Assembly (NCBI GenBank): GCA_013365325.1
Contig: JABVXV010000103.1
Coordinates: forward strand, 62,001-126,000
Origin: Dipetalonema caudispina
Lineage: Eukaryota > Nematoda > Chromadorea > Rhabditida > Onchocercidae
Length of the DNA: 64,000 nucleotides
Direction: 5' to 3'
The notes beneath the pieces are model-generated. The model did no database searches. It saw only the letters and a program-made list of their open reading frames with translations, and was not told the origin of the DNA. How positions within the stretch are numbered: position 1 is the first letter of the stretch; every line of letters starts with the position of its first letter. The position numbers were made by a program, and so were the translations under genes. Positions 1-15,644 of the stretch are shown in pieces.

Positions 1-505
1 AAATAACAACTAATCTCCACCTTAGTTTTCTCATACCTTAAGCCTTGTATGTCAATCGTAAGATGACCAGTACCATTGGGGTCACTTTTCAACAACTACC
101 ATGAATTTCGCCTTACAAAAGTTAGTTAATTTGAATAATATTCCAGCACAATTGATCATGATGATTTGTATATGGATAAATCTTGCTCTATGTTTCCTTC
201 ATACAAATTATTAGAAACTCAGAAGACATTAATAGTTACTGATTAGCAAAGATGAAGTGGAAGAAAGAAGTTTTGGCGATAGTGAATCAAAAAGGATATC
301 TTAAAACAAGTGGAATTGTGATTATCCATCGGAAGTTAGATATTAAACTCTGTTTGATACGTAAGAAAACATCAGAAGGTCGATTGTATCAAATGACCAC
401 CGGTCGAAGCTTTGAACATTTAATGTTATCAAAAAATATTAACAATGGGGAAATTCAAGATTATTTGTTGCTCAAATAGATGCAAAGTTTTTGTTTTTTT
501 CTCAG

Positions 506-604
506 GAAGATATCGTTAATGAAGTGCGAAATAAATTTGTCCCGCACAAAGTTGTTTTGAAGGATGGTTTCATAAAAAACAAATTGCACACGGGCGGAAA
601 ATGA
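506..604 (+). CDS. Possible terminal exon of an AMP-binding (acyl-CoA synthetase-like) enzyme, partial
   Basis: A good 3' splice site (tttttttctcag, ending at 505) opens a 32-codon frame closed by TGA. The peptide begins EDIVNEVRNKFVPHK and ends LHTGGK. This resembles the C-terminal subdomain of adenylate-forming enzymes (4CL/luciferase/acyl-CoA synthetase families), in which a helix is followed by V.PYK or V.HK and then a ..SGK or TGGK motif carrying the catalytic lysine. No AMP-binding core motif is seen upstream. A 75-codon frame at 252-479 contains KGYLKTSGIV, which loosely recalls the GW.KTGDI segment of the same family, but it is not in a joinable frame that I could confirm. This may be the last exon of a gene lying left of the window, or a decayed remnant. 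The family call is an inference from about 30 residues. Confidence 0.3.
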   Translation, partial: EDIVNEVRNKFVPHKVVLKDGFIKNKLHTGGK

Positions 605-2022
605 ATCGGTTTATTGGTTTGCATTGATGTAAATTATCAGATATCATGTGATTTGACATATTTCCAATCGAAAATGTGCATTCATAGGTTAAATCTTTTC
701 AAATACCTAATCATAAATGAGTCTTTTAGATAGAAAATATATCTAACCAAGGATGATATCTCGATAGATGGACGATTTTTATTGATTTTAGAGGATAGAA
801 GGAATTCTTCCCAGAATATATTTTCAAAAGAAAATTTTAAGCTAAGTGATCTACGGCTTCTAACAAGCCTTTGAAGTAGCAGACAAGCTTGAAATAACTG
901 TTAATTTTATTATTATGATACACTAATTATTTAAGTACACTTTTTTCTTGACCGGAGAAAAATCAATCAATTTTTAAGCAAATTACAAGACTTGTAATGA
1001 TTGTAATTAACGATTTTCTTAGTTATTACCATCTAATATTCCTAGCTTTATTACTGAAAATACATTGTATCCTTAATGAACATTACCAAATTAACCGACT
1101 TTGGAAGGTATTGAGCAATTCTTGTCTACAAAATTGACCTTTTGAAGTGTCAAATGTTCAACCATCGACATCGGAGGTTTTCGAGAATATTTCTATTTAT
1201 GTTTACAAGAATATATCTTTCCACTCATGTTTTCATACTAATTACTGAAAGATAACATAATTAATCTCATAATTAATCTTAGATATGAAACCAGTACCTT
1301 ACTTTGAACATAACAAAGTAGTTGCTAAAAAGTCTGGCAATCCGTCGAAAATCACTTTTGCACGGATATCTACTACGCTTTTGTTGTAACACTTTGGGAA
1401 TGTTCGCTCATATAACTAATAAATGGAAAAGACGGAAAGTTCAAGAGAAGGTTGCTGTATGTCTATACAATGCTTGCTTGGATTTACTTTAAGGTCAGGT
1501 CCCATTTTTCAAATTCTTATTGTTAAATGAACCACAGTTTCAGATGGGATTAATGCTTCAAGTTATAGGAGGATGTCTTTTACATACCAGATACCGTGGC
1601 ATTATTAATGAGTAAATACCGGGATCAAGACCTCTCGACTAAGGAAGTATCTGTAGAGCATGTGGAAATAACCGTACATAATCGTACGATATACTTCGTT
1701 AGAATGAATTTGAGAGTGAAATTTTGGGAAGAAACACTCACATTTATATTATAAAGCATTGTTAATTGCAGAAATTCAATGGGGTTGAAGTCTATACTTC
1801 GCATTCAACGATTCAACTTTAACCCTATCATAAGACTACCGCTCTACACCAAGTTAAGATGAAGTAAATACCCATCTCTAATACGAATATGGCTTTTACG
1901 AATGAGGCCTAATCAGTAGATAGTCTTATAGCCAGATGTTATCTTCAGGCTATATTACCAATGTATATAATCATTTATAGTACAGTTAGGTACAAATGCA
2001 GTACAATAAAACTGTCCACAAT
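605..2022. other. Intergenic, no gene recognised
   Basis: AT-rich sequence with only short frames and no recognisable exon on either strand. It separates the possible partial gene at the left edge from the 3' end of the MSP-domain gene. Confidence 0.5.
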
Positions 2023-2429
2023 CTATTCCTCATCATTCCCTTCATCACCCTCATCTTTTTTTCCCTTCCCATCTTCATCTTCAGCATCTTTCTTTTTCGC
2101 CTTTTCATCCTCTTCTCCTCCTTTTTTCGATTTTTTCTTGGATTTTTCATCTTCTTCTTCCTCTTCTTCTTCCTCCTCTTCCTCCTCTTCCTCTTCTTCC
2201 TCCTTTTTACTCTTAGTAATTTTCTTTTCTGCTTTCTCTTCCTCTTCACCTTCCTCTTCTTCTTTCTTCTTTGGCTTCTTTTCAGCCTCATCCTTCTTTT
2301 TCTCCTCTTTGGCTTCTTCTAAAAAAGTTCTGATAGAAGTATTCTGAAATGCAAACTTGAAAGAGATGCACTCCTGTAATTATTCAACTCTCTTTCATTT
2401 TCCCTTTCTTTCAGGACATTATGATAATG

Positions 2430-2475
<46 letters not shown>

Positions 2476-3748
2476 CCAGATAGACAGACGTACTTCTGAA
2501 TTATTTTCATCAATCGAACTTATATTGTACCCACCAATTTTCTCTTCCTTTTTCCCTTCAACTTCTTCAGCTTTTACTGGTGGCGTCTTTGTCTCTTCAA
2601 CTTTTGGCGGTTTCTTTTTCCCTTCTTTTACCGCAACTCCTTTATACGTTATCTTCACCACTCGACGACAAGCACCAATACTTGCCTGTAATTTATGTAG
2701 GATGCGCTAAAATGTGTTCATCAGCTATTATCTTCCATACGGAACAAAATGTTATCATATATGCTATACTTTGCTATCGATCAAGAATTTCGGACTATCC
2801 GAATCCTTCCGTATCTTTCCGGCACGGAAGACTTAGTCATTTTGTAAGATTGAAGCAAAGCTACGATTTCATTCTGCAGTTATTTCAACTTCTATTAGGA
2901 AAGCTTAGAAAACCTCTGATCTTTTACTTTCTTTCCAGCTTTTCCAAGTTTTCATGGGATCACTGCATTTGCTGGGCGCTGGTGCCATGACAACCGTAAA
3001 ATGATCGCTTTTCTTGGGCTTCTTATTTGGATCCCATTTTTTTAACGTTAAAATTACTTTTTTCTGCAAATTTTGAACAATAGCTGAAAATTGGTTAACA
3101 TATAATAAAACTAATTCTTCTTCTTATAAACAATTTCAATAATTCAAGTACTGCAATTGTAATACAAATGGCATCCAGCCTATGTAAGCTTAACTGCTTA
3201 AATTTATACAAAGAAGTTACAATGTTTCAGCAAAAGTAACAAACCTTGTCACCAGCTTCAATAAGCCCATAAACTGGTTTCATTTTGAATGCATCCGGTC
3301 TTGTGGTCTTCATTTTAAAAATAATTGATTTGCTCCAATCATTTTTTATATCCAAATCTACTGCTTGACGTTCAGTTAAAGGTGCTGAAAATGTTACCTG
3401 AAATATATAATTACGTTTGAGAAACGTAAACTGAATATGGATGGTAGGAAAAGTCTTGGAAAAAAAGAAATTCTATTCGAAATCATTTGTGATTTTCAGA
3501 AATAAGACAGTCCGAAAGTATCGTAAAATTATTTGCAAGATTTCAACCTATTTCCAAAATTAGAAACAAGTCAAATCCGTCGAAGTAATTAAAAAACTCC
3601 TAACTAAAGAAAATCAACTATGATGTTAGTTTCTATAAGCCATATTGGTTAACACAAAGTGTTGAGGTTGTAATAATAAAAATTCAGCATTTTGAATTAC
3701 AAAGGAATGGCAAACCATAGCAGGTTGCACGACAAGTTTCTTGTCCAT
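2023..3748 (-). CDS. MSP-domain protein with long Lys/Glu-rich tail
   Basis: Five exons: 3748-3716, 3397-3245, 3063-2914, 2685-2494 and 2343-2023. All introns are phase 0 and the product is 282 aa. The N-terminal ~125 residues form a major-sperm-protein (immunoglobulin-like) domain: LVVQPAMVTFSAPLTERQ opens it, the core has NDWSKSIIFKMKTT, then KMKPVYGLIEAG, and it closes with RRVVKITYKGV. MSP-type domains build filaments or act as adaptors in nematode cells; classical MSPs are about 127 aa and drive sperm motility. From about residue 126 the protein is a low-complexity Lys/Glu tail with an uninterrupted run of 17 Glu encoded by mixed GAG/GAA codons. The tail implies a function other than a plain MSP, perhaps a sperm-cytoskeleton or scaffold role (inference). 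The first exon is only 33 bases and rests on start codon, donor and family fit. The gene is divergent from the helicase about 1.5 kb away. Confidence 0.88.
2436..2472. repeat. (CA)n microsatellite in last intron of the MSP-domain gene
   Basis: An uninterrupted 37-base dinucleotide tract. On the gene's strand it is (GT)n, lying just after the donor of the last intron. Likely polymorphic. Confidence 0.95.
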
Positions 3749-5229
3749 TCCGCAAATCGAAAATGTGCTTTCGGAACAACCTGACACGTAGGAAACAAAT
3801 TGTAAAATGTTTATTCATTCTTATAAATTATATTGTTATAATTTTTTAAGTTAAACCAAAATTTACATTTCCAAATCACTTTCGAAGAATACAGTAATCA
3901 TCCTGTCTCTGATAAATGGAATAGTAGGAGAGACAAATATCAAGATGAATTGAAATAATGGAATCGATTTAAAGGAAGAACTGATAATCAAAGACATAAG
4001 CTCAATGGGAATCTAATAAATATATAACGATTTTGAATATTTTACATTCGACAAAGTTTGCCAAAACAATCAGCCACTGTAATATCATTACACCTGAAAT
4101 GATTCAGGATGGACTAACAAAATGTTTCCAATTTTCCTGAACTGAGAATATCAAAATTTAGCTTAAATGAAGTTTTAGTCCAACTAATTACGAAGTAATA
4201 CGTCGAAGTCATCACTACAATAATTGCCATTTCAGTGAAAAAATGAAAGCTTTGCGAAGAAGAAAAAGAATCATAATATATCTCAGATTTTCCGTACCTA
4301 CAATTTTGAAATTAGTGAGCAAAAAAATTCGATATATCTGAAATTAAGGTGAAGTCCGTTTCTTGCATCTGATAACTTTTCTTTTCACATTAGAACTATT
4401 TTCCATCTATTTCCGCTTTATAAAAGAATTTCAAAAGATTTTGGAAAAGATTTAATTGATTAGAAAAAAGAAAAACTAATTTTTCAATTTTATATCTAAC
4501 AGAATGCTATGAAATAGCAAATCTAAATTCCTTTCTAAGCTATGGTTTAGTCACTAAGTTTATCCTTTTACCATACTATATGTAACCTTATTCCTGCAAG
4601 TTGTTGAATCTTGAAAATATGCTATTTGTATCAACAACAATGAGTTAGTTTTCTGAACCATAAAGATATACCAAACAAACAATAACTTAAAAAAATTACA
4701 ATAAATTCCAGAAATTAAATCACCCGAAACTCGAACATTTTCTATAACTCGAAGGAAACATGTTCATATCATTGAACAAACAGCAATGATAAAACTGTCC
4801 GAATGATAAAATCAACAAATAATATCTAAGAAATACTCCATTTGCATTAATGTATTAGAATTAATATGATATTGTTGATAAAAATTAAACATTAATTGGC
4901 AGTTAACATAATTGATAATTTTTCTTATTAATTAATGGATTTTTTCTTTCCTCAAAAAATTGATAATTTTTCTTTTTCATCTTCAAAGATGAATCTATCG
5001 AGAAAGGATTGAGACATAAAATTTGTAAATATATTTGATGGGAATTAAATTTATCTTCGTCAAGTCATATTTACAGAACCTTATTTCACAGTTTGTGGCA
5101 TGCAACAGTTTAGTAAATCTACTTGAATGTTAAGTAGTTGTTGGATTTTTGTAAGTTTTTTGGAGGTCAAAGGTTGAACATTTGTATTTGTGATTTCAGA
5201 TATCTTTGTTCAAGCTAGCATATCGGGTA
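3749..5229. promoter_or_regulatory. Head-to-head intergenic region between MSP-domain and helicase genes
   Basis: About 1.5 kb of AT-rich sequence between two divergent start codons, with no exon recognised. It must hold the 5' regulatory regions of both genes unless 5' noncoding exons exist further out. No specific factor site is claimed. Confidence 0.5.
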
Positions 5230-10611
<5,382 letters not shown>

Positions 10612-11066
10612 AGCTAGAAAAAAATATCTTCTACCATAATTGAGTTTGACTATTATACTTATTACTAATGCATTACTCTGTGTCTTTCACCATAAAACTT
10701 CAAGGGGAATAGTTTTTTTGTCTTTTCCATTCAGAACAGATTAAATTGGAAGATGTTCTTACAGTTTCTTAATCTCATAGTTTTGATTTGTTCTGTTTCA
10801 TTTCATTTCGAAATTACATTCCTTGATTTTGATCTAGTTTAGCATATTTTTCTTGCCTACATTCTACATTTTAAAAGATTTCAAGTTATGAAATTCCTTG
10901 TTTATATGTTTATAGATTCTATGCAAAATGTTTTTTTCCTTTTTTTTTTGCTGGAGAAGTGTTGCTGAACAAAACTACTTATAATGTATAGCTGATAGGA
11001 TCAGTTCCATGTCTTTCTCTTGAAGCATGCAACGTTTAAATTTAGACCATTAGATTTAGAGAGGGT

Positions 11067-11120
11067 ATGAATGACGAGATTTTCATGAATGACGAGATTT
11101 TCATGAATGGCGAGATTTTT
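11067..11120. repeat. 18-bp tandem repeat, three units
   Basis: Three adjacent units of ATGAATGACGAGATTTTC. The third has two substitutions. They lie about 450 bases after the helicase stop codon. Confidence 0.9.
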
Positions 11121-12538
11121 TTATCCAAGTCTTCAAAGTTGTTTAACTTAATCCAGCTCCATTCAAAAAATACTCGGTTGGAGGAAATATTTGTTACTTG
11201 TGACTCTCTTTTCTTTGGTTTATTGATTAAAATGGCAATAAAATTAATCTGCTGTTGAAAATTATTCACATTAAATACTTCTGGAATAGGAAGAGAAAAT
11301 CTTATGGAATATAGTTGGAACTAACAATATCTTTTCCAGGTTGACCCCAGTATATGAGAATAGAGTATTAACCTCGAAAGTGCTGTTTAAAAACAGTATT
11401 TAAATTAACTTCACATTAATTTGTTGATCTTTCCTGACAGTAGTAATTGGAACTCGTGACAATAAGACCGAGAATTTCTCATTAGAGCATTGATCGTGAT
11501 GACAGGAACTATGATAGTTGAACTCTTGTAAAAAAATACCGGTCCAGAGTGTTGTTCCTCAGGAAAAACGCAACGTTATTTCTCATGATGCCATCAACAT
11601 TCCATTTCCTATTGTCAAGGTCATGAAAAGTGTAGAAATCCTCTATATCGCATCACACTGTCACTATAATTTTTTTCTCAATTAAGGGACAAATGGGTCT
11701 GTTATCCTAGATACTGCTGGAAAACTCCACAAACTTTTATTTTCACTTTCAAAATGAACCAAGATTTTCGTAAAGTGCATATTTTCCACTTATAAATTGA
11801 AACACCCATTCGAAAGTTCGTTCTAAATTTTTCTACAAATTTCAGTCCGAAATCTTTGACAGTTAATTTTCTAATTAAATATCAATATATTCATTTCTTA
11901 TGATAGCCAACAATATGTTATTTTTGGTTGAACTTCGCACTTGAATAATTGCAAAAAATTTACAGGGCGATATATTTTGTAAATCACTCCATCCTATCAT
12001 TTTTATCATTCTTGTAGAAGGTTTTTTTAATTTCTCTCTTATTAATCTATAAAATAGAATCTTAAAATTTTAACGCATGGGTCCTTCATGCTATGGCTGA
12101 TCATAGATTCCAGTGTAAATTAATTAAATATTATGTCGAGAATAATAGAAAAACTTTTGTCATTAGTTCAAAATAATGCTTGCCTAATCTCTCAGTATCG
12201 TAGCGTTTGCTTGGATTAGTGATTTACAGTCATCAATTTATTTTGCCAAAATTCTATCAATAATTTTCTTGATTGGGAGCAGAAAATTTGGAATTTGACA
12301 ATTTTTAATCTTTCATTTCTGACCTTTAATGATTCTTTTACGAATGCCGCAAGAAATGGATGATTCTTTTCTTTTACTTCTAATAAAATTGTAGTTGTAC
12401 TAAATTTACCTGGCAAATAACACAAGATAAAATAATTAGCTATATGTGAAGTGATCAGTTCTATTAACTAACTGAAAGAGTTGCTTAGAAATTTTTATAT
12501 CAATTATAATAAGAAACGGAAATATAACTTCGACACTT

Positions 12539-12558
12539 TGGTGAGATATCTCTCACCA
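12539..12558. promoter_or_regulatory. 20-bp palindrome upstream of the DB-module gene
   Basis: Perfect 8-bp arms TGGTGAGA/TCTCACCA around TATC, 371 bases before the next gene's start codon. It could be a dimeric factor site or be fortuitous. Confidence 0.25.
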
Positions 12559-12928
12559 TTTAACTCACTGATTGAATTTTTCATTTTGCTTATTTAAAAA
12601 AGAAATTTCGGCTGATGTAAAGATTGTGATTATTCTAAAGAAAGTAAATTTATATTGTGCGCTAAATGAAATAAATCATTTCTATGTCACTTAGCACGAC
12701 AAACAGATTCGTTGAAATTTATTTTCTTATAAATATACTGCATTGTCGCACTATGACGCAGGAGCTCTGAGTTTACATTTTGGTTTTTTTTATAATTCGA
12801 TCGGCACATTTTAAGAGAAACAATTTCAATTCTTTAGTATTTCAAATTTTGAAAGTTTAATCAGTTATTTAACAGGAGAGATCTACACATTGTTCTAATT
12901 AAAGGTGCTATTTCTAAAAAGCGATGCA

Positions 12929-14166
12929 ATGATATCTGTTTGGATCATTTATTTTATAGTATTTGCATATTTTGAATATGGATTCGGGAAATCTCGAAGT
13001 CGTTGTGACATAATGCATCATAAACATTGCTGCAATCCACTTATTTACAACAAATGTTTTGAGAAGGTCCACTTTTTCATGCTTCAATTGGGCACTATTC
13101 ATTAGCCTTGACCTTACAGGCTCGTATAACAAACTGAAGCGAAACTTACATTTTAAGAAGAAATTACACGGAAATGTTAAGTAAGGAAATGTTAAGTTTA
13201 AATTGGACTATCTTTTAGTGCCATTATTGGGCAGCTCTAAACTGTTTCCGAGATAGAGCACAGCGTAACCAAGTTGTTACGGATTCGGATTACGTAGAAG
13301 TATCACTCTTGTCTGTTGCTAATCGTAAAAAAGGCAGGAATGAAATGAGTGATGAACTAATGGGAAGATCCATTAATGAGGTGATCTTTTTAATTTACCA
13401 ACTATCCGATATTCTCATTTCAAATATAAGATATTTGAAAAATTTTAAATCAAAGTATATCTGCGATATTATGTTTACACATATATTCACATCCACTGCT
13501 TCACTTTTTTAGCGGATAATCTTTGAATGCTTAGGAATGTGGTACAGTTAATACAGAATTTGCGCCATGTGTTCAGAAGGAGATTGCTGATCAAATATTC
13601 TATGATTGTTGCAAACTATACGTTGAATCAGAATGTCATGAATTGTGCCGGTATGAAACAAACCACGACGTCGCACAATCACTTGTATGTATTAATCTTT
13701 GTTATTTTATTAATATGCATACGACAGTCACACCTTGCTTTTTAACATCTGAACTACAATTTTCCTGAATGTGACATTATTTCTCTAAGATGGAAGAGAA
13801 GGTGAATATTCAAAAGATAATAAAAGATAAAAAGTAATTAAACGTTTCACCTCTTTTCTGCATGTTCATAAACGCAGATATACGTGACCAAATATACACT
13901 TTCAGTTACTGGAAACATTCTATAAGAGGAAATGTCATGTGGATAATATACCTGCTATATTATATTGTGCATCACAAAATCGAGACAATCGGTTATGTTG
14001 CAAACAGTTTGGTTTAACATCACCAAAATTTGATGTTGGTCGAAGATGCCTACGAATGTGTGATCCATATCGTTTTGATATTCCCGTGCTACGGGGATAT
14101 GATTTTGTCTGTCTAAATAACTGGGATATCATCATGTATTGCCATCATGGTGGACTCAGGTATTAG
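12929..14166 (+). CDS. Secreted cysteine-rich DB-module protein
   Basis: Four exons joined in phase 0: 12929-13066, 13219-13380, 13535-13684 and 13906-14166, giving 236 aa. An N-terminal hydrophobic stretch (ISVWIIYFIVFAYFEYGFG) is a likely signal peptide. The C-terminal ~125 residues carry the nematode DB-module cysteine pattern: ECGTVNTEFAPC, FYDCCKLY, C..LCRYE, KRKC, RLCCKQF and RRCLRMCDPYRFD. This extracellular domain is nematode-enriched, of mostly unknown role, and found in secreted and cuticle-associated proteins. Before it lies a second, shorter cysteine group (CDIMHHKHCC, NKCFEKCHYWAALNCF) and a ~50-residue charged linker, so the protein may hold a degenerate extra cysteine module. 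The start is the first ATG that gives a signal peptide. Confidence 0.85.
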
Positions 14167-15644
14167 AAAAAAACATGAGATCTTGCGGATTTTTTTGATA
14201 TGCAAATTATTTCATAGTTTATTTATCGATGGCATCAATAATGGTTTGAAGTATGTCTGCTACAAAACAAAAATGTCATTTGCGACGGGGTACTGTCATA
14301 TCCACTGATAGAATTATATAATCTCCCTTCATTTTTAATTGGTTTTCTTACATTTAACTTTCCTCCTTAAAAACTTTTATTGTTATTGTTGAATTCCTTT
14401 TACTTGCTACTTACATAAGTGCTGAAGTAGCAGAAGAAGATATATGGTGTGATATTATTTATGGAAATTTCGTTCAATTCAAAAACATCTTCTATAATAA
14501 ACGAAAATTCTTCAGTTAAGCATTCAAAACATGAAATAATTGCTAAACTCAGTTCACAATGATACATTCAATTAACTTACTCTTCATTTCAACAGATTCA
14601 ATTACGAATTTCGTGTTTGTCTCTTTTAAGAATTGAGAAAAAAGACTGTTAATAATTAAATTATTTTCCCCTTTTATTTGTTCAATGCAAGGGGCGGGGG
14701 AGGGAGCATGAAAATGTAAGTAAATTTTACACTTTTTAATTTTTGTAATGGGAAATTTCATTCAGGAACATGTTTTTTATTGCACACAAGTTTGACAGGC
14801 AATTTCTTGCCGGCAATTTTTCCACCTTGGTCTAAACGATGATCCATAAAATTTATTTCGGATAGACTTTTTTTTGAGCCGATACTGATAACCAAACTAT
14901 CGAATGATCTTAATTATCTATTAAAATTCATAATAAACTGTTATTCTTGCTAATAGCTGAATTTAAATTAATTAAGAATTTCCATATCCATCATTTTTCT
15001 CTTGGCCTTAGATTATACAAGTTCTTTTAATTGTGACCAATTATTTGATGATCAGCCTTTTTGCTAAACAAGGATCTGGATCTTCATCTTGTTCTCATTG
15101 CAATTATATATCAGCTGATCGATCGGGATACCATGATATTTTTTCTGAAAGAATTTTCAACTAGAAAAATATCTCTTGTTCTCATTATCATCCTGAAATG
15201 TTTTGAATATGATTGATCTTTTTGTAACATAATAATAAAAATAATAAATTCGGTTTCTTGAATTTTTATGTACATTTAATTACTTGAAATATTTCAATAC
15301 ATAAATCAGGAATACTTGAAATCATCATGATTTCTTTCATTTCTACCATCAAATAAAAGAAAGAAATAATACACTGTCTAGAAAAGATTTGTCACTTTGA
15401 ATTTTCATCTGTTAAATTCACCATACATGCCTGTACTTGTTTACATGATACTCATCAGTGTGCATGCATGTTTGACTTATTGACCCAACTCTTTTAACTC
15501 ATTTACCATATTAATTACATAGGATTAATTGAGTAATTTAATGTACTGCAGGAATTTGATTCCTATTACAATTGTATTCACTTGTTATCGCTCTTTCAGG
15601 GATTGAAAAGAAATCGTTTTTTCCGATATTAAAGTTTGCAAAAT
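14167..15644. other. Intergenic, no gene recognised
   Basis: About 1.5 kb of AT-rich sequence with only short frames. It includes the upstream region of the bestrophin gene. Confidence 0.55.

Larger units (their letters stand above)
10612..12928. other. Intergenic, no gene recognised
   Basis: About 2.3 kb between the helicase stop and the DB-module gene. It holds an 18-bp tandem repeat and a small palindrome (listed separately) and otherwise AT-rich DNA. Short frames on both strands show no family features. Confidence 0.55.

Noticed and set aside
252..479. 75-codon plus-strand frame
   Set aside because: No family match I trust and no splice connection to the possible exon at 506; mentioned only as context.
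1986..2291. Arg/Lys-rich minus-strand frame
   Set aside because: Wrong frame of the same exon; the frame that joins in phase to the MSP domain is the Lys/Glu one.
1961..2347. Long plus-strand Ser/Phe-rich frames
   Set aside because: They are the antisense of the Lys/Glu-rich last exon of the MSP-domain gene; purine-rich coding DNA gives long open frames on the other strand.
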